The notes beneath the pieces are model-generated. The model worked only from the letters and a program-made list of their open reading frames with translations, had not been told where the DNA came from and did not search any database. A program made the position numbers and the translations under genes. A DNA stretch of 18,601 nt from CAJQND01 sp051010095 (GTDB taxonomy: Bacteria; Pseudomonadota; Alphaproteobacteria; Rhizobiales; CAJQND01): positions 1 to 18,601 of the forward strand of contig JBPCVX010000181.1 in assembly GCA_051010095.1 (NCBI GenBank). The letters run 5' to 3'. Shown piece after piece: positions 1-6,553 of this stretch; positions within the stretch are counted from its first letter, which is position 1; every line of letters begins with the position of its first letter.

Positions 1-121
1 CAATAAGGCCTGGACTGAACAGAACAAAGGCGGCGGCCAATAAAGCCTTCCACGGGCCCCAAGGCGTGTCAGGCTGATAACCTTTGCGCGCCAATAAGGT
101 CTTGTGTAGCTTGGAAAGCAT
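1..121 (-). CDS. N-terminal fragment of a probable membrane protein, cut by the left edge
   Basis: An open frame starts at an ATG whose first base is 121 and runs off the left edge after 40 codons. The translation begins MLSKLHKTLLARKGYQP. A proline/tryptophan-rich piece (DTPWGPWKAL) follows, then a hydrophobic run (LLAAAFVLFSPGLI) that looks like the start of a first membrane helix. I see no good ribosome binding site, and the frame stays open upstream of this ATG, so the start is uncertain. It lies 68 bases past the stop of the DUF2853 gene on the same strand. The PWGPW-then-helix pattern is reminiscent of CPBP-type membrane proteases, but 40 residues are too few to assign a family. Confidence 0.4.
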   Translation of the reverse strand, partial: MLSKLHKTLLARKGYQPDTPWGPWKALLAAAFVLFSPGLI

Positions 122-189
122 GGGGTCAAAAAATATACGCCAGCAGATTTTCAACCAACCGGCGCATAGATTTGATACCGAAGATGATA

Positions 190-507
190 CTAAGCCAGCT
201 GGCCAAGTGTTCCCGTTTTTTCAGCCAGCAAATAATAGAACGTGACGCGCGACTTGTTGCGGTCTTCCTTCATTTGCTCACACACTTTTTGAATTGCACC
301 ATCAACAGCATCGCCATCGTCTAGCCCGAGCTTTTTCTTTGCAAAGTTGTCGCGCACCCGGCCAAGCTCAGCAGGATCAGTGCAGGAAACCAAAGAAGCA
401 TCGCGTTGCGCAAGTACACCAGCGCCCAAATAATTGGTGATCGCCTTAACTTCGCCTTCGCCTGCTTGTGGGGAAAACCTGCGTACATCATCAAGATAGT
501 CAGACAT
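190..507 (-). CDS. DUF2853 family small protein
   Basis: This 105-residue soluble protein begins MSDYLDDVRRF and matches my memory of the DUF2853 family, small alpha-helical proteins common in Alphaproteobacteria and Bacteroidetes with no established function. The sequence is charged, with no signal peptide and no membrane segment. It has one cysteine near residue 42 and another near residue 76. A Shine-Dalgarno-like GAAGGA lies 8 bases before the ATG on the minus strand, which supports the start at 507. It is downstream of the TetR gene on the same strand, separated by 93 bases that contain an inverted repeat, so it may have its own promoter. The family call rests on recalled similarity only. 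Confidence 0.8.
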   Translation of the reverse strand: MSDYLDDVRRFSPQAGEGEVKAITNYLGAGVLAQRDASLVSCTDPAELGRVRDNFAKKKLGLDDGDAVDGAIQKVCEQMKEDRNKSRVTFYYLLAEKTGTLGQLA

Positions 508-540
508 CAGAAAAATCCTTCGAAAATCACTAGTAAAATG

Positions 541-579
541 CAGGCAAAATAGATTTTCTACCTCACCATAATTTGCCTG
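541..579. repeat. Inverted repeat between the TetR and DUF2853 genes
   Basis: CAGGCAAA at 541-548 is the exact reverse complement of TTTGCCTG at 572-579, with 23 bases between the arms. It sits in the 93-base gap between the TetR stop (601) and the DUF2853 start (507), both on the minus strand. It could be an operator or a weak stem-loop after the TetR gene. No T-run follows on the minus strand, so it is not a standard intrinsic terminator. Confidence 0.35.
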
Positions 580-600
580 TATTGCAAAAAATGAGATTCG

Positions 601-1206
601 CTACAATTGCGCATTTATTCCCGCCACATGGAAGTGGATAAGCAAACGAACAGTTTCACGCGCATCACCGAGCCCAATGCTTTCAATCCGCCCTGTCGAG
701 GCAAGCGTCAACACACCATGAACGGCTGCCCATAGCGCACGCGCCGATTTTGCCGGATCAAAGTTTGGTATCTGTTTGGCGATAGGTGCAAACACTCTTT
801 CCAACGCGTTGAACAAGCGCAAAACTTGTTCTGCATTGCGGTTTTGCACCTCGCTATCTGTGTCGATTGCACCAGCAAACAAGGCCGCCCAACGTTTCGG
901 GTTGTTGGTCACAAATGTAATGTAGGCATCTGCATATGTTGTGAGTTGCGCTTCGATATCTTCGCCAGCATTCTCTGCAGCCTCAATCTCGGCCGCCAAA
1001 GCCGAAAGCGTGCGCGTACTCACCTCGGAAATCAGATCATCCATCTGCTTAAAAAAATTGTAGGTGGTGCCCACCGCAATGCCCATTTCGTGTGCCAGTT
1101 TGCGCGCGGTCAAGGCTTCAACGCCGTCCTGCTCGATAATCCGCTCTGCGGTATCAATCATTGCGATACGCAATTCATTACGGTTTTGCATAATCTTCTT
1201 AGGCAT
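601..1206 (-). CDS. TetR/AcrR family transcriptional regulator
   Basis: A 201-residue protein of usual TetR length. Residues about 10-58 form the TetR helix-turn-helix: a first helix (AMIDTAERIIEQDG), then GVEALTARKLAHEMGIAVGT with the recognition helix, then YNFFKQMDDLI. The remaining ~140 residues are the helical ligand-binding and dimer domain, with a WAALFAGAI segment and a helix around ALWAAVHGVLTLAS, as in the WHG-type C-terminal domains. The ligand cannot be predicted. The ATG at 1206 is taken as the start; an in-frame ATG at 1191, preceded by AAGAAG, is an alternative that would shorten the protein by 5 residues. The gene is divergent from the tmRNA gene with fewer than 50 bases between them, so their promoters must overlap or abut. 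Confidence 0.88.
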   Translation of the reverse strand: MPKKIMQNRNELRIAMIDTAERIIEQDGVEALTARKLAHEMGIAVGTTYNFFKQMDDLISEVSTRTLSALAAEIEAAENAGEDIEAQLTTYADAYITFVTNNPKRWAALFAGAIDTDSEVQNRNAEQVLRLFNALERVFAPIAKQIPNFDPAKSARALWAAVHGVLTLASTGRIESIGLGDARETVRLLIHFHVAGINAQL

Positions 1207-1341
1207 AGATGTGTTCTGGCCTTTTTTTATTCGTTATTACGCCCTATATTATAGGTGCCGGTTCTCGAACCGGCTATGGCGATAAATGGCTGTCGTAATA
1301 AACCATTCGGACCCGGGGGCGGTACCCGGCACCTCCACCAT

Positions 1342-1370
1342 AAGCCAGCTCATAGGTTTAGCTGGTTTTT
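1342..1370 (+). other. Hairpin plus T-run in the excised spacer of pre-tmRNA
   Basis: Between the acceptor piece (ends 1340) and the coding piece (begins 1374), AAGCCAGCT (1342-1350) pairs with AGCTGGTTT (1360-1368), 9 bp including one G-U pair, with a 9-base loop. A run of five T (1366-1370) overlaps the 3' arm. The spacer is expected to be cut out when the precursor is matured. The hairpin resembles an intrinsic terminator, but it lies inside the gene, so it more likely acts in processing. Confidence 0.6.
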
Positions 1371-1457
1371 GATGGGGGTGAAATAGGATCGACGAGGGTG
1401 TAAAGGGCAAGTTTTCGCTCGGCATGGTTCCGCCGATATCGGGCCATCTTAATAGTT

Positions 1458-1496
1458 GCAAACGACAACTACGCTGAAGCACGTCTCGCTGCGTAA
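1458..1496 (+). other. ssrA: tmRNA proteolysis-tag reading frame
   Basis: The codons from GCA (1458) to the TAA stop (1494-1496) encode ANDNYAEARLAA, 12 residues; trans-translation adds the tRNA-borne alanine before them. The AND start is typical of alphaproteobacterial tags, and from memory this type of tag occurs in rhizobia. The final LAA is the ClpX recognition end, and the N-terminal part is where SspB binds. Both SspB and ClpX are encoded in this window. Confidence 0.93.
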
Positions 1497-1639
1497 GCAG
1501 TGCGACCGTTTCAAATTAAGCCCTAGGTGTTTGCTCATCTAGGCGGGGTTCGGTGGGCACCTGGCAACAGAAGCCCACCATCTAAAATTAATGAAAATGT
1601 CACCAAGACAATGTTTGCATCCAAACCGCATGTCCGCCA

Positions 1640-1654
1640 AACTAGGACCTAGTT
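1640..1654. promoter_or_regulatory. 15-base palindrome upstream of sspB
   Basis: AACTAGG (1640-1646) and CCTAGTT (1648-1654) are perfect reverse complements around one central base. The site lies 28 bases before the sspB start, in the ~100-base gap after the tmRNA. Its symmetry suggests a protein-binding operator. A hairpin with a one-base loop is sterically unlikely, so a DNA-level role is favoured. No regulator can be assigned. Confidence 0.3.
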
Positions 1655-1681
1655 GCGAATCGAAATGCGAAAGAGTTTCTG

Positions 1682-2317
1682 ATGCCAGAAGATTTGATGC
1701 GCTATGATGTGCTCGCCCAGCAAGCTTTGCGCGGTGTTGTTCGCGCAGCGTTGAAGCGGGTTGAGCGTGATGGACTGCCAGGTGAGCACCACTTCTACGT
1801 TGCATTCGATACAACCCATCCGCAAACAAAGGTTTCAGACCGTCTAAAGCGCAAATATCCTGAGGAAATGACAATCGTTCTGCAGCACCAATTCTGGGGC
1901 CTGGATGTGCATTCAGATTGGTTTACGGTCGAGCTGTCTTTCGACAATATTCCAGAGAAGATGGAAATTCCTTTCGCTGCAGTGAAAGGTTTTTTTGATC
2001 CTTATATTCAGTTCGGATTGCAGTTTGAAATGGATGAGGCAAACCAAAATCTAGCCGATAACGATTCGCGCACTGGCGAAAGTGGAAATCTTAAAGAAGT
2101 TGATGGTGGCGAAGCAGCTGTTGCTGGTGAAACCAAAGACGACACTTCAGAGGAAGTTTCTAAGACCGTTGAGACACCAACCAGCGACAACGATGACAAC
2201 GATACCGCGCCAACTCCCCCAAAGGCTGCAAACGAAGATGACGTCGAAAGCCAAGATGAAGATGGTGAGAATGAGGGCGAGAAAGTCATAAGCTTGGACG
2301 CGTTCCGCAAAAAGTAA
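1682..2317 (+). CDS. sspB: Alpha-type SspB, ClpXP adaptor for ssrA-tagged proteins
   Basis: SspB holds ssrA-tagged proteins and tethers them to ClpX for degradation by ClpXP. Residues 1-118 are the substrate-binding fold of the alphaproteobacterial family, with the conserved stretches RYDVLAQQALRGVVR, YPEEMTIVLQHQFW and VKGFFDPYIQFGLQF. Residues 119-199 are a disordered linker very rich in Asp, Glu, Ser and Thr. The protein ends EKVISLDAFRKK, which fits the conserved C-terminal ClpX-docking tail. At 211 residues it is longer than the ~160-180 I expect for the family, and the extra length is in the linker. The ATG at 1682 gives the usual family N-terminus; the ribosome binding site is weak. 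It follows ssrA on the same strand, and mepA starts 17 bases after it, so sspB and mepA are probably cotranscribed. Confidence 0.94.
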   Translation: MPEDLMRYDVLAQQALRGVVRAALKRVERDGLPGEHHFYVAFDTTHPQTKVSDRLKRKYPEEMTIVLQHQFWGLDVHSDWFTVELSFDNIPEKMEIPFAAVKGFFDPYIQFGLQFEMDEANQNLADNDSRTGESGNLKEVDGGEAAVAGETKDDTSEEVSKTVETPTSDNDDNDTAPTPPKAANEDDVESQDEDGENEGEKVISLDAFRKK

Positions 2318-2334
2318 CCAGGGCAGGGAATGAA

Positions 2335-3396
2335 ATGGATTTCATGTGGGCCAGCGTTAAGGTTGTAAAACAGATCATCTCTGTTGCAATTCTTGGTATG
2401 TTGGCATTTGCCGTGGACACCATGCCCGCCTCTGCCAAAAAGGATGAACTGGGAAATTTCATTCAACAAAATGTGCTGCCACGCAAAAAGCCGCTGCGCA
2501 CTAAAGCCAAACCTAGCCAAGGCAATATCGCTGCGCGCGCAAAGCGCATTCCAACCAAAGTCCCGGCAAAGAACTTATTTGGTGCCAAGAAGGACGCCGC
2601 AAATCTTAAGCCAAGAGCTATTGGATATTATACACGCGGCTGCCTTGCGGGCGCCGAAGAAGTGCCCGTAACGGGTTCAGCATGGCAAGCTATGCGGCTG
2701 TCGCGCAATCGCAATTGGGGTCATCCAAAGTTGGTTGCGCTCGTTAAAAGACTGGCAGTTGAAGCGCGCAAGTATGACGGATACCCGGGCCTGTTGGTTG
2801 GAGATTTGTCGCAACCACGCGGTGGGCCTATGACGTCTGGCCACAGGTCACATCAAATGGGTTTAGACGCGGATATCTGGCTGACCCCGATGCCGAAGCA
2901 TGTGATGAGCCGTAAGGAACGTGAGAAGAAAAAACCAATTCTCATGACCGTCAACCGCAAGAAGCTCAACCGCAAGAATTGGACCGAGGCGCATGCGAGA
3001 TTGCTAAAGCGCGTTGTTTCTTATTCCGAAGTCGCGCGTATTTTTGTGCATCCTCCCATCAAAAGGGAAATGTGCAATTGGGCAACCAGAAAAGGGTTCA
3101 AAGATCGCAGGTGGCTTGGCAAAATCCGCGCCTATTACGGGCACAATTATCATTTCCACATACGCATTAAATGCCCGAAGGGTTCGGTTGGCTGCAAAGA
3201 CCAGAAGGCAGCGCCCAACCGCGATGATTGCAAAGAAAACCTCGCCTATTGGATGAGCAACAAACCATGGGGCGGGCCAGTAAAGAAGAAAAAGACAACC
3301 AAAAAAAAGAAAGCTAAGAAAAAGGCGAGAAAACCGCGTCACATGACTATTAAGGGCCTGCCAAATGCATGCCGCACCGTGCTGGTGGCTAACTAA
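2335..3396 (+). CDS. mepA: Penicillin-insensitive murein endopeptidase (peptidase M74)
   Basis: MepA is a periplasmic zinc enzyme that cuts D-alanyl-meso-diaminopimelyl cross-links in peptidoglycan. An N-terminal hydrophobic segment ends in MPASA, so signal peptidase cleavage after residue 34 is likely. The catalytic motifs are present: SGHRSHQMGLDAD with H170, H173 and D180, and GHNYHFH with H270, H273 and H275. H173, D180 and H275 correspond to the zinc ligands of E. coli MepA. The six cysteines that form three disulfides in E. coli MepA are all found (C103, C247, C280, C287, C299, C346). The protein is longer than the ~274-residue E. coli enzyme because of a Lys/Arg-rich segment after the signal peptide (about 35-95) and a lysine-rich insert near 316-334, between C299 and C346. 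GGGCAGGG lies just before the ATG. Confidence 0.93.
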   Translation: MDFMWASVKVVKQIISVAILGMLAFAVDTMPASAKKDELGNFIQQNVLPRKKPLRTKAKPSQGNIAARAKRIPTKVPAKNLFGAKKDAANLKPRAIGYYTRGCLAGAEEVPVTGSAWQAMRLSRNRNWGHPKLVALVKRLAVEARKYDGYPGLLVGDLSQPRGGPMTSGHRSHQMGLDADIWLTPMPKHVMSRKEREKKKPILMTVNRKKLNRKNWTEAHARLLKRVVSYSEVARIFVHPPIKREMCNWATRKGFKDRRWLGKIRAYYGHNYHFHIRIKCPKGSVGCKDQKAAPNRDDCKENLAYWMSNKPWGGPVKKKKTTKKKKAKKKARKPRHMTIKGLPNACRTVLVAN

Positions 3397-3449
3397 AACC
3401 TGCGAAACCGTGCGTGGCCAAGTGTGAAGGTTTATAGAAACATTGCTTG

Positions 3450-4613
3450 ATGCCCTTCTCAGCTGATTTTGAACATGATGCAACCGCGTGGCTTACGGGC
3501 CCCGCAATGGCGCTTCCCAACGTTGGCGAGGTCTGGAACGGTTTGTGGGCGTTGGCTTCCAAAGCTGGTGTTTCCATAGAGAGCGCAGTCATAAAGCAAC
3601 CTGCGATTCATCCTTCTTTTACTGAGGTGCATCAAATCTGGGTGCGTGATGAACCCTGGCAATTATGGTACGTCACGCACGCTGGTCGTGGGCTGATAGA
3701 TCACGATAGCTTGTTTCCCGCATCAACTCCGTCAGCCGTAAGTGACACGCGCGCCCGCAACCTAAAAAAACCCGCCATTGCTGAAGAAATTCTTCTTTCC
3801 ACAGAGAAGCCAGCGCATCACGAAGTCATTTACTTAAATGACTCAAGCGGTGATGAGTTCGGTGTGCGCCTCGTTTGGCCCGAAGACCAGCACCCCGATG
3901 AGGGTGAGCTTGAGGTTCTAAACCACCTACTGCCCGTTTTGATGACAGTACTTGAGTTGAAAATGGTGAAGCGCCGGTTTGGTCTGGTGCTGGCCACTTA
4001 TGCAGGTGAGCGCCCAGCAAGGCGCATTCTGGATGGTCAGATAAAACGCGGTGATGTTGAGCATATTTATGCTGCCATGTTGATGTGTGACCTGCGCGGT
4101 TTTACCGAACGCGCCATCCGCCTCTCTTCAGAAGAGTTGGTGGCGAGGCTTAACGATTATTTCGATGTCGCAGTGCCTGAGATCTTGAAGGAAGGTGGCG
4201 AGGTTTTAAAATTCATGGGGGATGGCATTCTGGCGATCTTTCCTTCGTCTAACACGGCAGAAACCAATGGCGAGGCTTGCAATCGCGCATTACGCGCTGC
4301 CAACAACATGCATGCAGCATTCAAGTCGCAAGCGCCGGCATCAGGTGAAAGCACGTCCATGGATGCGGTGGTCGCGCTGCACTTTGGCGATGTCGCCTTT
4401 GGCAACATTGGTGCGGGCGGGCGCCAGGATTTCACAGTCATTGGCCGCGATGTCAATCTTGTCAGCCGCATTGAGCCGCTATGCAAACAGCTTAATGAAG
4501 CAACTTTGATGTCGGAGGAGTTTGCCATCCACGTCGGCTCAGTCACAGAAGAACTGGGTGAGTTTTCCCTGAAAGGTTTCGTGCAAGCACGCCGCGTCTA
4601 TAGGCCCGCGTAA
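3450..4613 (+). CDS. Class III adenylate cyclase with unassigned N-terminal domain
   Basis: It should make cyclic AMP from ATP. The C-terminal cyclase domain (about residues 205-387) has every catalytic residue: metal-binding D214 (MCDLRGFT) and D258 (KFMGDG), substrate-selecting K254 and D327 (QDFTVIG), and transition-state N336 and R340 (DVNLVSR). The Lys/Asp pair indicates ATP rather than GTP. Residues 1-200 contain a region with many Trp and His (VHQIWVRDEPWQLWYVTHAG) and a helical stretch before the cyclase domain; I cannot name this domain, which may be a sensor. There is no signal peptide or membrane helix, so the protein is cytoplasmic. The open frame could begin at TTG 3447, but ATG 3450 follows immediately and is preferred. 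It starts 53 bases after mepA on the same strand. Confidence 0.88.
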   Translation: MPFSADFEHDATAWLTGPAMALPNVGEVWNGLWALASKAGVSIESAVIKQPAIHPSFTEVHQIWVRDEPWQLWYVTHAGRGLIDHDSLFPASTPSAVSDTRARNLKKPAIAEEILLSTEKPAHHEVIYLNDSSGDEFGVRLVWPEDQHPDEGELEVLNHLLPVLMTVLELKMVKRRFGLVLATYAGERPARRILDGQIKRGDVEHIYAAMLMCDLRGFTERAIRLSSEELVARLNDYFDVAVPEILKEGGEVLKFMGDGILAIFPSSNTAETNGEACNRALRAANNMHAAFKSQAPASGESTSMDAVVALHFGDVAFGNIGAGGRQDFTVIGRDVNLVSRIEPLCKQLNEATLMSEEFAIHVGSVTEELGEFSLKGFVQARRVYRPA

Positions 4614-4705
4614 GGAAGTTTTCTGCTCTTTGCCGCATCGTCCCTTGAGTTTGAGGACTATCTGCCGGAAACTATGTTCATTCTTTCTCGTCAAGGATGT
4701 TTACA

Positions 4706-5821
4706 ATGAACACACCACCTTTCCGCGCCGGCCATGTCGGTTCTCTCCTGCGACCGCAAGCGGTTAAAGATGCCCGCACAGCACATTTTGAGGCGGCCAC
4801 CATGAGTGCTGACGCGTTACGCGCGGTTGAAGATGCCGCCATTCGCGATGCAGTACAGATGCAGGAAGATGCAGGCCTGCTTGCGGTTACTGATGGCGAG
4901 TACCGCCGCTCGTTCTGGCATTACGACTTCATGGGCGGGCTCACCGGTCTGAACCTTGAGGAACGCGATGAAGGGGTGCAATTTCAAGGGGCAACGCTGC
5001 GCCCAATTTTCCCGACCATTCGGCAGCGGTTGGATTTTCCTGATGACCACCCGATGCTGGAGCATTTCCGCTATCTGAAATCTGTCGCCAAGGTCACTCC
5101 GAAAATGTCGATCCCCGGCCCAAGTTGTTGCCACTTCCGCACGGCACTGGAAGATATCACCGTGCCTGAATATTCAGATGTTGAAGTGTTGTTTGACGAT
5201 CTGGCAAAGACCTATGCCAAGGCCGTTCAAGGGTTTTACGATGCGGGCTGCAGGTTTTTGCAAATGGACGATATTTTCTTCGCTTATTTGTGCGATCCGA
5301 AAATTCGTAGTGAGAAAAAAGCGCAAGGTCTTGATCCCGATTACCTGATCACCTCTTACGCCCGGGTAATGAATGATGCGATTAAGAACCGCCCCGATGA
5401 CATGATGATCGCAATGCATCTGTGCCGCGGCAATTTCCAGTCCACCTGGGTTGCCGAAGGCGGTTATGACCCGGCGGCAGATGCCATCTTTAACCAGACC
5501 GATATTGATGTTTACTTCATGGAATATGACACTGAGCGTGCGGGCGGCCTCGACCCATTGCGCTTGCTGCCAAAGGGCAAAAAGCGGGTTATGCCCGGTT
5601 TCATCACCACCAAAACGGGCGCGCTTGAAAGCCTGGATGAGGTGAAGCGGAACATTGAGGCAGCGTCAAAATTTGCTGACATCAGCCAGCTTGGCATTGC
5701 TCCGCAATGTGGTTTCGCCTCAACCGAAGAAGGCAACAAGATCACTGAAGATGACCAGCGCCGTAAACTGGATTTGGTGGTGCAGGTTGCTGAAGATGTA
5801 TGGGGTGGCGTTGCAGCGTAA
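4706..5821 (+). CDS. Short MetE-like methyltransferase (cobalamin-independent methionine synthase catalytic domain)
   Basis: This 371-residue protein corresponds only to the C-terminal catalytic half of MetE (about 750 residues), like Bacillus YxjG/YxjH and the core-MetE proteins. It should transfer a methyl group to homocysteine or a similar thiol using zinc. Likely zinc ligands are H238 and C240 (HLCRGN), E274 (MEYD) and C335 (APQCGF). The E-to-C spacing of 61 matches my memory of E. coli MetE (E665, C726). N-terminal RAGHVGSLLRP and VTDGEYRR are typical of the family. AAGGA at 4693-4697 lies 8 bases before ATG 4706, which favours this start over the ATG at 4697. It is followed after 21 bases by the convergent livF. 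The true methyl donor cannot be read from sequence. Confidence 0.87.
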   Translation: MNTPPFRAGHVGSLLRPQAVKDARTAHFEAATMSADALRAVEDAAIRDAVQMQEDAGLLAVTDGEYRRSFWHYDFMGGLTGLNLEERDEGVQFQGATLRPIFPTIRQRLDFPDDHPMLEHFRYLKSVAKVTPKMSIPGPSCCHFRTALEDITVPEYSDVEVLFDDLAKTYAKAVQGFYDAGCRFLQMDDIFFAYLCDPKIRSEKKAQGLDPDYLITSYARVMNDAIKNRPDDMMIAMHLCRGNFQSTWVAEGGYDPAADAIFNQTDIDVYFMEYDTERAGGLDPLRLLPKGKKRVMPGFITTKTGALESLDEVKRNIEAASKFADISQLGIAPQCGFASTEEGNKITEDDQRRKLDLVVQVAEDVWGGVAA

Positions 5822-5842
5822 CACGCGCGCTCTAAACGCGTC

Positions 5843-6553
5843 TTACGCGCTTCCTTCAACCCCAAGCAGGCTGGTGAGAAGCTCTTCATCGGCTGCCAAT
5901 GCAGCACTTTCGCCGTCAAACATCACCCGTCCCCGGCTCATCACCACCGAACGCGGCGCAAACCCCATCGCAAGGCGGCTGTTCTGCTCTACAAGAATGA
6001 TTGTCAGCCCCGCTTCATCGCGCAGCCGCGTCATGCCCTTTTGCAATTCCTCAACAACAACAGGCGCCAGGCCCTCGCTTGGCTCATCCATCAACAGCAC
6101 TTTTGGATTGCCCATGAGCGCACGGCCAATGGCCAGCATTTGCTGTTCACCGCCTGAGAGTTGATTGCCACGGTTGGTGCGTCGTTCGGCAAGATTAGGA
6201 AAGAAATCATAGACCCGCTCAACCTGCCAATCGCCAGGCCGTGCTGCAACTTCCAGATTTTCAGCAACCGTGAGCGAGGGGAAAATTTCACGTTCTTGCG
6301 GCACATACCCCAAGCCCGCCGCAACGCGCCTGTGCACTGGCATGGATGTAATATCGCTGCCCAGTAATGAGACCGAACCCGCATGCATATTGGTATGGCC
6401 CATAAGGGTTTCCAGCAATGTGGATTTGCCAACCCCGTTACGCCCCAGAATGGAAAGGCATTGCCCCTCGCCTATGGTCAGGTTGATATCTTCTAACACC
6501 ACGGTTTCCCCATAGCCTGCCGACAAATCGGATGTGGAGAGTGCATCAGCCAT
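5843..6553 (-). CDS. livF: LivF-type ABC transporter ATP-binding protein
   Basis: One of two ATPases that drive this branched-chain amino acid type (HAAT) importer. It is 236 residues long, the usual LivF length. Walker A is GRNGVGKST at 37-45, the Q-loop glutamine is Q86, the signature is LSGGEQ at 132-137, and Walker B is VLLMDEP at 152-158 followed by the catalytic Glu. The switch position reads VEQN (188-191) instead of a histidine, which is normal for LivF proteins and tells it apart from LivG. Its ATG overlaps the 3' end of livG by 8 bases, so it is translationally coupled and last in the operon. It converges on the MetE-like gene with 21 bases between the stops and no clear terminator. 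Confidence 0.95.
   Translation of the reverse strand: MADALSTSDLSAGYGETVVLEDINLTIGEGQCLSILGRNGVGKSTLLETLMGHTNMHAGSVSLLGSDITSMPVHRRVAAGLGYVPQEREIFPSLTVAENLEVAARPGDWQVERVYDFFPNLAERRTNRGNQLSGGEQQMLAIGRALMGNPKVLLMDEPSEGLAPVVVEELQKGMTRLRDEAGLTIILVEQNSRLAMGFAPRSVVMSRGRVMFDGESAALAADEELLTSLLGVEGSA

Larger units (their letters stand above)
1253..1582 (+). ncRNA. ssrA: tmRNA, alphaproteobacterial permuted two-piece form
   Basis: This is the tRNA-mRNA hybrid that rescues stalled ribosomes. The gene is circularly permuted: the CCA-bearing acceptor piece comes first (about 1253-1340) and the tag-coding piece second (1374 to about 1580). The 7-bp acceptor stem pairs GGGGGTG (1374-1380) with CACCTCC (1330-1336), followed by A and the encoded CCA (1338-1340). 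The third pair is G1376-U1334, the G3:U70 wobble that alanyl-tRNA synthetase reads. A T-arm with CCGGG/CCCGG precedes it. The coding piece carries TAGTT (1453-1457) just before the resume codon, the tag frame, and a closing 7-bp hairpin (1552-1558 with 1573-1579). The layout fits alpha two-piece tmRNA (Rfam alpha_tmRNA). The outer 5' and 3' ends are estimates. The promoter is unclear; TATATT at 1245-1250 could be a -10 but I see no good -35. Confidence 0.95.

Noticed and set aside
1249..1482. A 77-codon minus-strand frame
   Set aside because: It covers both pieces of the tmRNA gene on the opposite strand, and the tmRNA evidence is decisive.
4614..4705. A riboswitch (SAM-II or cobalamin) before the MetE-like gene
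   Set aside because: The leader is only about 90 bases and I see none of the conserved pseudoknot or B12-box elements.
5822..5842. A terminator between the MetE-like gene and livF
   Set aside because: Only a 5-bp ACGCG/CGCGT pairing is visible and no T-run, too weak to report as a terminator.
6046..6063. The VEQN switch motif of LivF, without the usual histidine, as a loss-of-function mark
   Set aside because: Glutamine at this position is normal in LivF proteins, including the E. coli one as I recall it.
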